Shown: positions 1 through 9,088 of the stretch, piece by piece
How positions within the stretch are numbered: position 1 is the first letter of the stretch
How the letters are laid out: every line of letters begins with the position of its first letter
Source: Vicinamibacteria bacterium
GTDB lineage: Bacteria; Acidobacteriota; Vicinamibacteria; Vicinamibacterales; UBA8438
Length of the DNA: 44,307 bases
Direction: 5' to 3'
NCBI GenBank assembly: GCA_022821235.1
Contig: JAJEEA010000465.1
Coordinates: 1-44,307, forward strand
Made by a program: the position numbers and the translations under genes
Notes under the pieces: generated by a model
What the model was told of the DNA's origin: nothing
Databases searched by the model: none
What the model saw: the letters and a program-made list of their open reading frames with translations, nothing else

Positions 1-1682
1 TCCGCCAGGTCGGCCGCCCGCAGCCGCCCGCCGCGCGCGGTGAGCCAGCCGGCGACGGCGTCTCGGACCTGGGGGGCCGTCGCCGTCACCGTTGCGCGAG
101 CGCCGCCGCGCCGGGCGGCGAAGGAGTCCGTGGTCGCCACGACGAGCGTCTCGGCGGGGTCGATCCGGGCTCCCGACGATCGCACAATCGAGACCTCCGG
201 CCTCTCGCCCGCGCAGGTCACGCGAACGCGGATCCCCGACACGCTCGGGACCCCGCGCCGCCGCCGGGACACCTCCCTGGTGAGCACCTGCCGCAGTTGC
301 GCCCCCGTCAACACCAGCGCGACGACGCGATTGTCGAAGGGAAACACGTCGTAGAGCGGCCCGCGGGTCAGTGCCCCGGCCGGCAGATCGGTGCGCAGCC
401 CCCCGCGTCGCGCCCCCATGCCGATCGCGGCGTCGGCGCCGGGCACGGCGGCGCGGAAGGCATCGGCGAAGAGGTTGCCGAGGGGCGATTCGAGACCCGC
501 TCCGTTCCGGGTCAGGGCGGTCTCGAGGACGACGCCGAGCGATGCCTCGCGCCAGCGCCGCACCCGCTCGAGCTCGGGCCGCATCGCCGCCGTCACCGAC
601 GCGTCCGGCGCGACCGGCGCCCCTTCGTAGCGCGGCGGCGCGCCGGCGGCCGCGCAGGCCCCGTCCGGGCCGACGGCTGCACACAGCGCCTGCGGCGCGA
701 AGACGCGCGCCGACACCACCCCCTCGCCGCGCTCGACGGTCAGATCGAGCCGAGCGAACGCCGCCCCCCGCGAGTACGCCTGGACGATGGGGATGCCCGC
801 CGCCACGTGAGCCACGGCCGCGTGGCTGTGCCCCGCGACGATCGCATCCACGAGGCCGGCCGGAAGCTGTCGGGCGAGCCGGAAGATCTCGCCATCGTCG
901 TCGCACGACGAGAGGTCGGCGGGGTCGTCGAACCGCGCGCACCACCCGCCGGCGTGCGCCACGACCACCATTACGTCGGCGCCCCGCTGCCGCAGCCGCC
1001 GCGCCTCCGCCTCGACGGCGGGCGCGAGCGGCGTCGTGCGAAGCCCCTGGACGTTGGCGGCGAGGGTCATGCGGAGCGCGTCGACCGTCATCACGCCCAC
1101 GAGGCCGACGCGCAGGCCCGCGGCGTCCACGACGGTGGACGGCCGGACGTTCGGCCACGCCACCGGGCGTCCCGTGACCTCGTCGATCAGGTTCGCCGCG
1201 AGGAACGGAAACCGCGCGCGGGCGGCCGCCGCCTTGAGCGCACCGCGCATGTCGGGCGGCGCGCCGTCCCCGGAAGCGCCGTCGAGCGCGCCGTAGTCGA
1301 ACTCGTGATTGCCGATGGCCAGCGCGTCGTAGCCCAGCGCGTTGTAGGCGTCGACGACGAGCGCGCCCTCCGACAGGTTCGACTCGATGCCCCCCTGGAA
1401 GGTGTCGCCCGCATCCAGCAGCAGCACCGCGCCGCCGTCCCGGTCCCGCGCCGCGCGGAGGTTGCGCAGGTACCCGCCGAGCTGCGCGACGCCTCCGCGC
1501 CCGCCCCGCGGAAACACGCGGCCGTGCACGTCGGAGGTGCCCACGATGGACAGCGTCACCCGGCCGGGCGCGCCCGTCGCCGCGGGGCGCTGAAGGGCCG
1601 TGACCGCCCCTGCGAGCAGAGCGAGGAAGACGACGAGCGCCGCCCCGCGGACCATCGCGAGGTACCTGGCCGGCCCGGGCAT
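1..1682 (-). CDS. Exported metallophosphatase / 5'-nucleotidase family protein (3' end cut by window)
   Basis: About 560 residues are visible; the C-terminus lies beyond the left edge. The protein has a hydrophobic N-terminal signal followed by the two-domain layout of 5'-nucleotidase/UshA-type enzymes. The calcineurin-like metallophosphatase blocks are GTSDVHG, LLDAGDTFQG, AIGNHEFDYG, VVAHAGG and GHSHAA, whose D/H/N residues bind the dinuclear metal site. A 5_nucleotid_C-type domain follows (SPLGNLFADAFRAA, then GALTRGPLYDVFPFDN). The family hydrolyses nucleotides or related phosphoesters in the periplasm; the substrate here is unknown. I chose the ATG at 1682 because GGAGGAG lies 12 nt upstream. 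An in-frame ATG at 1655 is the alternative and also leaves a signal peptide. The Fic gene upstream is on the same strand, 151 bp away. Confidence 0.9.
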   Translation of the reverse strand, partial: MPGPARYLAMVRGAALVVFLALLAGAVTALQRPAATGAPGRVTLSIVGTSDVHGRVFPRGGRGGVAQLGGYLRNLRAARDRDGGAVLLLDAGDTFQGGIESNLSEGALVVDAYNALGYDALAIGNHEFDYGALDGASGDGAPPDMRGALKAAAARARFPFLAANLIDEVTGRPVAWPNVRPSTVVDAAGLRVGLVGVMTVDALRMTLAANVQGLRTTPLAPAVEAEARRLRQRGADVMVVVAHAGGWCARFDDPADLSSCDDDGEIFRLARQLPAGLVDAIVAGHSHAAVAHVAAGIPIVQAYSRGAAFARLDLTVERGEGVVSARVFAPQALCAAVGPDGACAAAGAPPRYEGAPVAPDASVTAAMRPELERVRRWREASLGVVLETALTRNGAGLESPLGNLFADAFRAAVPGADAAIGMGARRGGLRTDLPAGALTRGPLYDVFPFDNRVVALVLTGAQLRQVLTREVSRRRRGVPSVSGIRVRVTCAGERPEVSIVRSSGARIDPAETLVVATTDSFAARRGGARATVTATAPQVRDAVAGWLTARGGRLRAADLA

Positions 1683-1833
1683 CGCTTGAGCATACTCCTC
1701 CCCGGCATTTGCGCAAGCCGCCGCCGGGAACCGTTCATTGGAGATGTCGTGGCCGAGGACGACGACAGGGCGCCGGCCGGCTGGCCTGCGACAGCGAACC
1801 GGGTTCATGTCCGCTCAGCGGATGTCGCCCGCC

Positions 1834-2961
1834 TCAGTCGCCGTCCGGTCGGCTGTCGGTCACCAGGCGATAGCTCGTGTTGCGCCCGCCGCCGGGGTTC
1901 CGGGCCAGGAGGCCGTGGTCGACCAGGAGCGCGATGTCCCGCAGCGCCGTGTCCTGAGAGCACTTGGCGAGTTTCGCCCACTTCGACGTGGTCAGCTTCC
2001 CCTCGAAGCCGTCCAGGACACGGTTCAGCACGCGCCGCTGCCGATCGTTGAGAGCGAGCCCGCCCGCGCGCTCCCAGAACCGGGCCTTCGCGAGCACGGC
2101 GGCCAGCGCCGTCCCCGCCGCCTCGATCGATCGGCCGAGGCAGGCGAGGAACCACGTCATCCAGTCGGTGACGTCGGTCGTGCCCCGCTGCGTACGGCCC
2201 AGAACGTCGTAGTAGGCGGCGCGCTCGGCCCGGATCTGCGACGACATGCTGTAGAAGCGCTGGGAGCTGCCCTCCGAACGAGCCAGCGCCATGTCGGCGA
2301 CGGCGCGCGCGATGCGGCCGTTCCCGTCCTCGAACGGGTGGACGGTCACGAACCAGAGGTGCGCCAACCCCGCCCTGAGCACGGGGTCCGCATCGGCCGG
2401 CGCCTCGAACCAGCGCAGGAAAGCCCGCATCTCCGCGTCGACCCGCCTCGCGGACGGCGCCTCGAAGTGCACCCGCTCTCGGCCGATTGGACCGGACACC
2501 ACCTGCATCGGGTCGGCCGGCTCGTCGCGCCATCGCCCGGCCGCGATTCGCCGCATCCCGCTGCGGCCGGTCGGGAACAGCGACGCGTGCCAGTCGAACA
2601 GCCGCTCCGCGGTGAGTGGCTGGTCGAACCGCCCGGTGGCATCCAGGATCAGCTCGACGACCCCTTCGATGTCGCGATCCGCCGTCCCGAGCCTACCGGC
2701 ATCCATGCCGAGGCGGCGCGCGATCGACGAGCGGACCTCCCCCGCATCGAGCTTCTCTCCCTCGATGTCGCTGCTCTTCACCGCGTCCTCGACCAGCGTG
2801 CCGAGCACCGCCTCGCGCCGCAGGTCGAAACCGAGAGTCTCCATGCGCCCGAGGAGGCGGCCCTGTCGGTGCCTGACGTCGGCCAGCGCATCCGCCAGCG
2901 CCTCCGGCCTCCAGTGGAGCCGCGGCCAGTCGGGTCGTTCGTGGATGTAGATTCTCCGCAC
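1834..2961 (-). CDS. Fic family protein (probable AMP-transferase) with N-terminal inhibitory helix
   Basis: A 375-residue Fic protein. The N-terminus has the DUF4172-like start IYIHERPDWPRLHW. SSDIEG at residues 63-68 fits the inhibitory-helix consensus [S/T]xxxE[G/N], so this is a class II (self-inhibited) Fic. The catalytic loop HPFEDGNGR at 208-216 is complete, with the transfer His and the Mg/phosphate-binding residues. The C-terminal ~80 residues look like a winged helix (TTSKWAKLAKCSQDTALRDI). Fic enzymes usually transfer AMP from ATP to a protein hydroxyl; the target is unknown. The frame is open up to an ATG at 3045, but family members start a few residues before the WP motif, which favours the GTG at 2961. 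TACAAT lies about 15 nt before that GTG, so the leader may be very short. It is divergent from the Phd/VapC pair. Confidence 0.88.
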   Translation of the reverse strand: MRRIYIHERPDWPRLHWRPEALADALADVRHRQGRLLGRMETLGFDLRREAVLGTLVEDAVKSSDIEGEKLDAGEVRSSIARRLGMDAGRLGTADRDIEGVVELILDATGRFDQPLTAERLFDWHASLFPTGRSGMRRIAAGRWRDEPADPMQVVSGPIGRERVHFEAPSARRVDAEMRAFLRWFEAPADADPVLRAGLAHLWFVTVHPFEDGNGRIARAVADMALARSEGSSQRFYSMSSQIRAERAAYYDVLGRTQRGTTDVTDWMTWFLACLGRSIEAAGTALAAVLAKARFWERAGGLALNDRQRRVLNRVLDGFEGKLTTSKWAKLAKCSQDTALRDIALLVDHGLLARNPGGGRNTSYRLVTDSRPDGD

Positions 2962-3049
2962 GATTCGCGGAGATTGTAGCAACGATTCACCGCATGGCGT
3001 CGTTGTCGCTGTGTCGGAGGCGGTGGTGTACGGCCCCGGTGACACCGAC

Positions 3050-3099
3050 TTGTTCCCCCGAGGATTCGTGTAGAATGGCCATGTTGATAGCCATCATGG
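3050..3099 (+). promoter_or_regulatory. Promoter and likely autoregulatory operator of the Phd/VapC pair
   Basis: A -35-like TTGTTC (3050-3055) is followed after 15 nt by a -10-like TAGAAT (3071-3076). ATGGC/GCCAT half-sites are packed on and just after the -10. ATGGCCAT at 3075-3082 is a perfect palindrome. A GCCAT at 3090-3094 forms an inverted repeat with the ATGGC at 3075-3079, and CCATCATGG at 3091-3099 is a second palindrome. Phd-type antitoxins usually repress their own operon at such sites. The operator role is inferred from position and symmetry. Confidence 0.5.
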
Positions 3100-3109
3100 A
3101 TGTGAAATC

Positions 3110-3397
3110 GTGCCTGAAGTATCCATCGCCCAAGCTCGAAACACGCTGACGCGACTGATTCGTGAAGCCGAGAACGGAGAGGCCGTGCACATCACCCGCC
3201 GCGGAAAACCGGTCGCGGTCCTGGTTTCCAGGGAAGAGTACGAACGCCTGGAATCGGGAACAGCCGGGAGCGATTTCTGGCAGGGGACCAAGGAGTGGCG
3301 TGCGCAGGCGAGCTTCGACTGGCCGGAACTCACGCGGGAGGAAGTGGATAGCTGGCGTGACCGCCGCCCGCCGCGGGAGCCCGAATGGCCAGACTGA
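3110..3397 (+). CDS. Type II antitoxin, Phd/YefM family
   Basis: A 95-residue protein with the Phd/YefM fold signature: VSIAQARNTLTRLIREAENG, then HITRRGKPVAVLVSREEYERL. The first ~55 residues form the DNA-binding dimer. The tail (FWQGTKEWRAQASFDWPEL) would wrap the toxin. GTG at 3110 is the start that begins directly at the conserved domain. Its end overlaps the toxin start by 13 nt, the usual sign of translational coupling. Palindromic half-sites upstream fit autoregulation. Confidence 0.9.
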   Translation: MPEVSIAQARNTLTRLIREAENGEAVHITRRGKPVAVLVSREEYERLESGTAGSDFWQGTKEWRAQASFDWPELTREEVDSWRDRRPPREPEWPD

Positions 3398-3801
3398 AGT
3401 ACCTGCTCGATACCAACGTCCTCTCCGAACCCTTGCGGCGGCGTCCCGACCCCGACGTCGAGTCACGACTGGACGCGCATGCGCACGAAGCGTGCACAGC
3501 GGCTCCGGTTCTCCATGAGCTGCAGTACGGATTGGTCCGTATGCCGGACGGTACGCGCAAGCAGGAGTTGGCCCACTACCTGCGGTGGGTCTTGCGTCTG
3601 GAGATCCTGCCGTACGATCGCGATGCGGCGCGATGGCACGCGGAAGAGCGCGCACGGCTGACCGGTCGAGGCCGGACGCCTCCGTTCGTGGACGGCCAGA
3701 TCGCCGCGATTGCCGCCACCAACGGCCTGACGCTGGTCACGCGCAATACGGGCGACTTCGACGATTTCACCGATCTGAGCGTGGAGAACTGGTTCGCGTG
3801 A
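3385..3801 (+). CDS. vapC: PIN-domain ribonuclease toxin, VapC/FitB type
   Basis: A 138-residue PIN-domain protein. The acidic metal-binding set is in place: D9 in LLDTNVLSE, E45 in VLHELQYG, D103 in PFVDGQIAAIA, and D124 in TRNTGDF. PIN toxins cleave RNA, often initiator tRNA or rRNA, when the antitoxin is lost. It is encoded immediately after and overlapping the Phd-type antitoxin, so the module is a Phd/VapC hybrid. This pairing is common in FitAB-like loci. No disruption is seen and the pair looks functional. Confidence 0.9.
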   Translation: MARLKYLLDTNVLSEPLRRRPDPDVESRLDAHAHEACTAAPVLHELQYGLVRMPDGTRKQELAHYLRWVLRLEILPYDRDAARWHAEERARLTGRGRTPPFVDGQIAAIAATNGLTLVTRNTGDFDDFTDLSVENWFA

Positions 3802-3980
3802 CTGCTTCACGGTCGTCCGGTCCCGATTCGCAGTGGTCGCAAGTCACGCGGAACTCGATACCGGCATGGACGGAAGGGGGACATCGCGGGGGACACCACC
3901 TCGGACACCACCCAACTTGCAGATGGGGCTGCGGGCGGCGTCGCGAGGCGCTTCCAGACTTGGTCTCCGAACGCTCGTTA

Positions 3981-4652
3981 TCAGTCGGGGAGTACAGGGT
4001 AACTCGGCATTCCCCACTTGGCTCTTGGATTGTCGAGCATGACCTCGATGAAGTGTGGGACGAGGCAAGCCATGATCTTCGCTCCCGTCTCGACCGGTTC
4101 CCGGTTCTTTGAACCACGCCAGGTTGCGCATCCGTGGAGCAACTGGTTGCGCAGAGTGTAGAGACGGTCGAAGAGCTCCAGGAGGATTCCTTCTGTGCGC
4201 CCCTTTTCTATCGCTTTCTTGGTTTTCTCGTTGTCGTTCTCCCAGTCCTTTTCCCACTTTGTGTCCTGGTCCCACTGTGGCTGGTAGACGAATCTGTTGT
4301 TCAATAGCGTCTCGATCTCGTCGCCCAGATCCGCCCAGATTGTGTCGAAGATCGCGTCCACGCTGCCGTGGGGACGCTCCTGACTAACGATCTTCTTCAA
4401 ATACTTGCGCCTGTTCCCGCTGTCACTGTTGTCCGATGAGGAGTACATTGCGTTAAGGGCTATCCAATAGAAGATGAAAGCGGCATCGAAGTCCTCACGC
4501 ACGTACTCTACCTCGGCGCGGCCAAGCCAACTGAGAGCGCGACGCAGGCGCAGGTTGGGATTGTCGGATGGATCGGTCGGCTCGCTCGAGGAACTGTACC
4601 AAGGGGTTCGCTGCCACTCGTCCTGCAGTTCTTTGGCGGACTTCGCGCGCAT
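3981..4652 (-). CDS. HEPN-like protein with an RNxxxH motif
   Basis: A 223-residue protein of no firmly recognised family. Residues 168-173 read RNQLLH, followed by GCATWRG; this matches the RxxxxH (often RNxxxH) motif of HEPN domains, many of which are ribonucleases. The upstream helices (AFIFYWIALNAMYSSS) resemble those before the motif in Apea/MAE_28990-like HEPN proteins. The middle is very charged (KWEKDWENDNEKTKKAIEKG). Codon use is visibly AT-richer than its neighbours, which suggests recent transfer. It converges with the Phd/VapC pair, and no partner gene such as a MNT nucleotidyltransferase lies beside it. RNase activity is inferred from the motif only. Confidence 0.65.
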   Translation of the reverse strand: MRAKSAKELQDEWQRTPWYSSSSEPTDPSDNPNLRLRRALSWLGRAEVEYVREDFDAAFIFYWIALNAMYSSSDNSDSGNRRKYLKKIVSQERPHGSVDAIFDTIWADLGDEIETLLNNRFVYQPQWDQDTKWEKDWENDNEKTKKAIEKGRTEGILLELFDRLYTLRNQLLHGCATWRGSKNREPVETGAKIMACLVPHFIEVMLDNPRAKWGMPSYPVLPD

Positions 4653-4736
4653 GGTGGCTCTGGGTGGCTCTGGGGTCGATTCACCCCTCCGCGTCCCGCG
4701 ACCGGCAATCAGTCTTGGCGCCAGTCGGCCCGCCGC

Positions 4737-6494
4737 TCAGTACCCCACCACCTGCCCGTCCTTGCGCACGTCCGTTCCCCCGTGCAGCATGCCCGTCTCG
4801 GGGTGGATCATGATGGCCTGGTAGCCCCCCATGCCCCCGCCGCCGGCGCGGACGACGTTGTGGCCGCGGCGCCGGAGCTCGGCGATGACCTCGTCGGAGA
4901 CGCCGGGCTCGACGGCGACGGTGCCGCCGGGCCGGCTGCTCGGGCTGTGGCGCACGCGGGCGGCGTCGCCGGCCTCCTGGAGGTTCATGCCGAAGTCGAT
5001 GATGTTCGACAGCACCTGCCAGTGGCCCTGGGGCTGCATGGCGCCGCCCATGACCCCGAACGACATGAACGGCTGGCCGTCCCTGGTGACGAAGCCGGGC
5101 ATGTTGGTGTGCAGCGAGCGCTTGTGGGGCTCGAGCGAGTTGAGGTGGCCTTCCTCGAGCGTGAAGCCGGAGCCGCGGTTCTGGAGGGCGAAGCCGAGGT
5201 CGCCCGGCACCACCATCGAGCCGAAGCCGCCGAAGATGCTCTCGATGAGGGAGATGGCGTTGCGGTCCTCGTCGACCACGGTCAGGTACACGGTGTCGCT
5301 GTGGTCGAACGGCTGGCCCGGGGCGACGTCGGTCGACGCGCGCTCGGGGTCGATGAGCTGCCGCCGCGCGTCGGCGTACGACTTCGAGATGAGGGGCTGC
5401 GTGGGCAGCTCGTTGGCGTCGGCGTCGGCGACGTAGGTGTCGCGGTCGGCCCACACGAGCTTCTTGGCCTCGGTGTAGAGATGGATCGCGTCGGCGGTGT
5501 TCTTGCCCAGGGCGGGGACGTCGTAGCCCTCCATGATGTTGAGGATCATCAGGGCGAGGATGCCGGAGCTGTTGGGCGGCACCTCCCAGACGTCGTAGCC
5601 TCGGTAGTTGGTGCTGACGGGCTCGACCCACACCGACGAGTGGTCCTCGAAGTCGGCCATCGTGAAGTAGCCGCCGTTGCCCTCGCTGAACGAGACGATG
5701 CGGCGGGCGATGTCGCCCTTGTAGAACGCGTCCCGGCCGCCCCGGGCGATGGCGTCGTAGGTGTCGGCGAGCCGCGGGTTGCGGAAGACCTCGCCGACGC
5801 GCGGCGGCCGGCCGTTCGGCAGGTAGGTGGCGGCCGAGTCGGGCCACTGCACGAGCGACGGCATCGCCCCCGCCCACTGCCGCTGGATGATCTCGCTCAC
5901 CGGGAAGCCCTCGCGGGCGTAGCGGATGGCCGGCGCGAGCACCTCGGCGAGGCTCATCGTGCCGAACCGCTCGAGCAGCTCGTGCCAGCCGTCGACGGCG
6001 CCCGGCACGGTCCAGGTGAGCGGCCCGTTCCCCGGCATGCGGCTGTAGCCCTGGCGGACGAGGGTCTCGCGGCTGATTTCGTACGGCGCGCGCCCGGTGG
6101 CGTTCAGCCCGTAGAGGCGCTCGGTGTCGGCGTCCCAGACGAGGGCGAAGAGGTCGCCGCCGATGCCGTTCATGTGCGGCTCGACGAGGCCGAGGACGGC
6201 GTTGACGGCCACGGCCGCGTCGATGGCGTTGCCGCCGGCCTTGAGGATGTCGAGGCCGACCTGGGCCGCCAGCGGCTGGCTGGCCGCCACCATCCCGTGC
6301 GGCGCGATCACCTCGGACCGGCTGCCGTGGGGGCTCCGGGCGGGCCGGCTGTAGCCGTGGCCGAGGGGCTCGTCGGACTGGGCGTGCACGACGGCCTCGG
6401 TTCCGATCATCGCGATTCCCAGCAGGATGGCGAGCACCGGGGCCGACAGAACGGCCCGGAACACCGGACGACAGGACGGCAGCGCCAGCAGCAT
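4737..6494 (-). CDS. ggt: Gamma-glutamyltranspeptidase (GGT), exported
   Basis: A 585-residue N-terminal-nucleophile hydrolase precursor with a signal peptide (hydrophobic residues ~12-37). It should self-cleave before Thr401 in [11 protein letters not shown], the expected start of the small subunit and the catalytic nucleophile. Other family signatures are [36 protein letters not shown], a [11 protein letters not shown] block, and the GG motif in [13 protein letters not shown]. The enzyme transfers or hydrolyses gamma-glutamyl groups of glutathione and related compounds in the periplasm. Length is normal for the family. It stands alone, divergent from the 4-TM protein across a 529-bp gap. 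Confidence 0.93.
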   Translation of the reverse strand: MLLALPSCRPVFRAVLSAPVLAILLGIAMIGTEAVVHAQSDEPLGHGYSRPARSPHGSRSEVIAPHGMVAASQPLAAQVGLDILKAGGNAIDAAVAVNAVLGLVEPHMNGIGGDLFALVWDADTERLYGLNATGRAPYEISRETLVRQGYSRMPGNGPLTWTVPGAVDGWHELLERFGTMSLAEVLAPAIRYAREGFPVSEIIQRQWAGAMPSLVQWPDSAATYLPNGRPPRVGEVFRNPRLADTYDAIARGGRDAFYKGDIARRIVSFSEGNGGYFTMADFEDHSSVWVEPVSTNYRGYDVWEVPPNSSGILALMILNIMEGYDVPALGKNTADAIHLYTEAKKLVWADRDTYVADADANELPTQPLISKSYADARRQLIDPERASTDVAPGQPFDHSDTVYLTVVDEDRNAISLIESIFGGFGSMVVPGDLGFALQNRGSGFTLEEGHLNSLEPHKRSLHTNMPGFVTRDGQPFMSFGVMGGAMQPQGHWQVLSNIIDFGMNLQEAGDAARVRHSPSSRPGGTVAVEPGVSDEVIAELRRRGHNVVRAGGGGMGGYQAIMIHPETGMLHGGTDVRKDGQVVGY

Positions 6495-7023
6495 CGTGTA
6501 CCCCTTTCCATCGGCTCGGCAATCTGGTCGGGGAAGCCGTCGCCTCGCGGCGCCGACTTCCGCCCAGTCGACCCGTCGGGTGCGCCCGCCGTTTCGCGGC
6601 GAGAGACCCGGCGGGCGCCGGCGGGACGACGCGCCCCGACGGCTGCGAGCGGATGTTATCGCAATTCGCCCATCGGCGGATCACGCTGCGCGGGCGTGCC
6701 TACCCGAGTGCCGGCGGACCCCGCCGGCGGCTCCGGGCGGCGGGATGCGGGCGGGCGCACGTCGAGAAGGTGAGACGCGGCCCGCAAACCGTACCGCTGA
6801 GGCCGGGACGGCGCGTTCCGGAGGGGTTTTCGCAGCCGAGAAAACCGAGAATCGGGAGCCTGACCGCCCAGGGTGGCAGCCGTCTCGCGAATCTGACGTG
6901 CATCCCCGGCGGGCGCCCTGGCGGCGTCACCCCGCCTCGGGCGGCGTCGGCCGGGCGGCCGGCGCGCGGAGCACCGGACGGGGACGGGAAGATCGGGTAT
7001 GCTCGCCGGCCAGGAGGTCGCGA
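6495..7023. other. Divergent intergenic region
   Basis: This 529-bp stretch lies between two divergent genes and holds no gene I can support. It should carry both promoters. On the plus strand TATGCT (6998-7003) is a possible -10 box for the 4-TM protein but lacks a clear -35. Open frames crossing it are GC-driven and match nothing recognised. Confidence 0.4.
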
Positions 7024-7584
7024 ATGGTGTCCATCTTGTCGCTGTGGCTGCCGATCCTGCTGTCGGCGGTCCTCGTCTTCGTCGCCAGCTCGGTCATCCA
7101 CATGCTGCTGTCGTATCACGTCGGCGACGCCGGGCCGGTCCCCGATCAGGAGAAGGCGGCGGACGCGTTGCGGGGGTTGGAGATTCCGCCGGGCGACTAC
7201 GCCATCCCGCGGGCGTCGAGCATGAAGGAGATGAACACCCCGGAGTTCGCGGAGCAACTGAAGCGCGGCCCCGTCGTGTTCATGACGGTGCTCCCCAACG
7301 GGCTGCTGGCCGTCGGCCGGAGCCTGGCGCAGTGGTTCGTCTACTGCGTGGTGGTCGGCGCCGTCGCCGGCTACGCGGCCGGCCTCACCCTCGCGCCCGG
7401 CGCCGAGTACGGCCTCGTGTTCCGCGTCGTGGGCATCGTGGCCTTCGCCGGCTACGCGTTGGCGATTCCGCAGAGCACCATCTGGTGGTACCGGAGCTGG
7501 CGCTTCACCCTGCTGACGATGCTCGACGGGGTGATCTACGCCCTGCTGACGGCCGGCACGTTCGGCTGGCTGTGGCCGTCGTAG
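7024..7584 (+). CDS. Four-helix membrane protein of unknown function
   Basis: A 186-residue protein. It starts at the ATG at 7024, which has AGGAGG 6 nt upstream. Four hydrophobic segments are visible, at about residues 5-27, 98-121, 127-150 and 160-182. A soluble loop of ~65 residues follows the first one ([20 protein letters not shown]). I do not recognise the family. The M29-like peptidase starts 30 bp after its stop, so the two are probably one operon. The paired arrangement gives the only hint of function. Confidence 0.75.
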   Translation: MVSILSLWLPILLSAVLVFVASSVIHMLLSYHVGDAGPVPDQEKAADALRGLEIPPGDYAIPRASSMKEMNTPEFAEQLKRGPVVFMTVLPNGLLAVGRSLAQWFVYCVVVGAVAGYAAGLTLAPGAEYGLVFRVVGIVAFAGYALAIPQSTIWWYRSWRFTLLTMLDGVIYALLTAGTFGWLWPS

Positions 7585-7613
7585 GCATCCTCGTGCCTGA
7601 GGAGAATCGAACC

Positions 7614-8783
7614 ATGGAACGTGTCGTACGTCTCTTCGCCGTCGCCGGCCTGATCCTGTCGCTCGCGGCCGGAACCGCCCCCGCCCAGCCCCGCCTGACC
7701 ATGCAGTGGGAGGCGATGGCCGAGCGGCTGGTGGCCCAGCTCGCGCCCGAGCCGGGCGAGCGCATCCTGCTCGTGGCGCGCCCGGGGCAGTTCGACGAGC
7801 TGATTCCGCCGCTGCGCTACGCCCTGCTGCGGGCCGGCGCCGTCGACCTCGGGGTGATCGACGTCATCGAGGAGCCGTACCCCGAGGGCTGGGATGCCGA
7901 CCTGCTGGCCGAGGGCACGGCGGCCGCGCGGGCCGTCTACCGCGAGATGCTGCGCGGCTTCGACGGCGCCATCATGCTGCCGGGGGCGCGGCCCGACCAT
8001 GCGGTGTACGCGGCGCTGCAGGACCTGCTGCACGAGGGCATCGGCCGCACCATCCACTTCCACTGGACCCAGAACGGCAGCGCGTTCCCTCTGCCGGGGC
8101 AGCCCATGCCGTCGCAGGCGGTCATCGACGCCGCGTATCAGCACGCGTTGCTCGAGACCGACTACGCGGGGCTGGCGGCGGCGCAGCGGCGCTTCGTCGA
8201 GGCGATGCGCGGGGCCCAGGTGCGGGTCACCTCGCCGCTCGGCACCGACATCCGGTTCCGCATCGGCGACCGCCCGGTGAATTTCGGCGACGGCGACGCG
8301 TCGAAGGCGCGCACCGATCAGGGCGTCATCCTCATCGACCGCGAGCTGGAGCTGCCGTCGGGGGCCATCCGGGTGGCCCCGGTCGAGGAGACCGTGGACG
8401 GCGTCATCGTCTTCCCGCCGTCGCAGTGGGACGGGCGGCCGGTCAGCGGCCTGCGGGTGGAGATAGAGAGTGGGCGGGTCACGGGGATGACCGCCGAGTC
8501 GGGGCAGGAGGCGGCCGAGGCCGAGCTGGCCGGCGTCCCCGAAGAGGCGCGGGCCTTCCGGGAGTTCGCCCTCGGCTTCAACCCGCTGCTCGCGGTGCCC
8601 GAGCGCAACCCCTGGATTCCGTACTACGGCTACGGCGCGGGCATCGTGCGGTTGTCGCTCGGCGACAACTCCGAGCTCGGCGGCAACGTCACCGGCGGCT
8701 ACGTCCGCTGGAACTTCTTCACCGACACGACGGTGACGGTAGGCGGCGAAGTCTGGGTGCAGGACGGGCGCCTAGTGCGCTGA
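7614..8783 (+). CDS. Exported aminopeptidase-like protein (M29/AmpS-related), possibly non-catalytic
   Basis: A 389-residue protein with a signal peptide (cleavage near residue 24, after AGTAPAQ) and GAGGAG 9 nt before the ATG. The body resembles M29 leucyl aminopeptidases. Clues are GERILLVARPGQFDELIPPL (residues ~45-64), a central RVTSPLGTDIRFRIGDRPV, a strand-rich VEETVDGVIVFPPS, and a C-terminal LGDNSELGGN. M29 enzymes use a dinuclear metal site with Glu, His and Asp ligands. The His-containing blocks usually seen near the C-terminus appear replaced here (VRLSLGDN, then FFTDTTV), so catalytic activity is doubtful. It is probably co-transcribed with the upstream 4-TM protein. Confidence 0.6.
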   Translation: MERVVRLFAVAGLILSLAAGTAPAQPRLTMQWEAMAERLVAQLAPEPGERILLVARPGQFDELIPPLRYALLRAGAVDLGVIDVIEEPYPEGWDADLLAEGTAAARAVYREMLRGFDGAIMLPGARPDHAVYAALQDLLHEGIGRTIHFHWTQNGSAFPLPGQPMPSQAVIDAAYQHALLETDYAGLAAAQRRFVEAMRGAQVRVTSPLGTDIRFRIGDRPVNFGDGDASKARTDQGVILIDRELELPSGAIRVAPVEETVDGVIVFPPSQWDGRPVSGLRVEIESGRVTGMTAESGQEAAEAELAGVPEEARAFREFALGFNPLLAVPERNPWIPYYGYGAGIVRLSLGDNSELGGNVTGGYVRWNFFTDTTVTVGGEVWVQDGRLVR

Positions 8784-8849
8784 CCGCCGCCATCGGCGTG
8801 CCGCTTTGGCGGTAGGTGCTACGGAAGCGCGCGTGGTGAGGAGGCCTCG

Positions 8850-8892
8850 CAGAAAGAGACTCCACCCGCGCGGACGTGTCAACGAGGAGCAT
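8850..8892 (-). pseudogene. vapC toxin stub: start codon plus ~13 codons only
   Basis: An ATG at 8892 overlaps the last codons of the VapB antitoxin, exactly where its toxin should begin. The first residues are MLLVDTSARVESL, close to the VapC opening MLLVDTSVWI(D/E)xL, including the first catalytic Asp. After that the resemblance ends, and within ~70 bp the plus-strand peptidase gene begins. The rest of the toxin gene is therefore missing. This is inferred from the peptide match and the overlap geometry. Confidence 0.6.
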
Positions 8893-9088
8893 CGGCGCGA
8901 CCCCGCATTTCGTCGAGGTCGCCGTCCAAACCCGATCCGCGCATCCGGCGGGCTTCGTCGAGGCTGTATGGCTCCGATACGAGCGATCGCAACGCGAGAT
9001 TGACGGCCTCCCGCTTGGTCGCCAAGCGGTACCGTCTCATGATCGCGGCGCAGGCTTCGTCGTCGATGTCCACGTTGGTGCGTGACAC
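8879..9088 (-). CDS. vapB: Orphan VapB-type antitoxin
   Basis: About 70 residues. SRTNVDIDDEACAAIMRRYR and ATKREAVNLALRSLV form a ribbon-helix-helix DNA-binding domain. The tail RRMRGSGLDGDLDEMRG is the characteristic toxin-binding end of this VapB (DUF2191-like) group. The GTG at 9088 gives the usual family start; an in-frame ATG at 9103 adds five residues. The toxin that should follow is only a stub, so the antitoxin is orphaned. It may still bind DNA or counter a related VapC elsewhere. Confidence 0.8.
   Translation of the reverse strand: MSRTNVDIDDEACAAIMRRYRLATKREAVNLALRSLVSEPYSLDEARRMRGSGLDGDLDEMRGRADAPR

Noticed and set aside
297-2051. Long plus-strand open frame of 584 codons opposite the nucleotidase and Fic genes
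   Set aside because: It is Arg/Pro/Ala/Gly-rich without any family motif, while the opposite strand encodes two clear protein families. High GC makes stop codons rare in shadow frames.
3891-3914. Tandem GGACACCACC repeat between VapC and the HEPN gene
   Set aside because: Only two short copies are present; it may be a chance duplication, and no function can be argued.
4681-6773. Long open frames in other phases across the gamma-glutamyltranspeptidase gene
   Set aside because: They mirror the real gene in the wrong phase; only the 585-residue frame has the GGT motifs.
8783-8813. ACCGCC/GGCGGT hairpin after the M29-like gene as a terminator
   Set aside because: A 6-bp stem with a long loop and no U-tract is expected by chance at this GC content.
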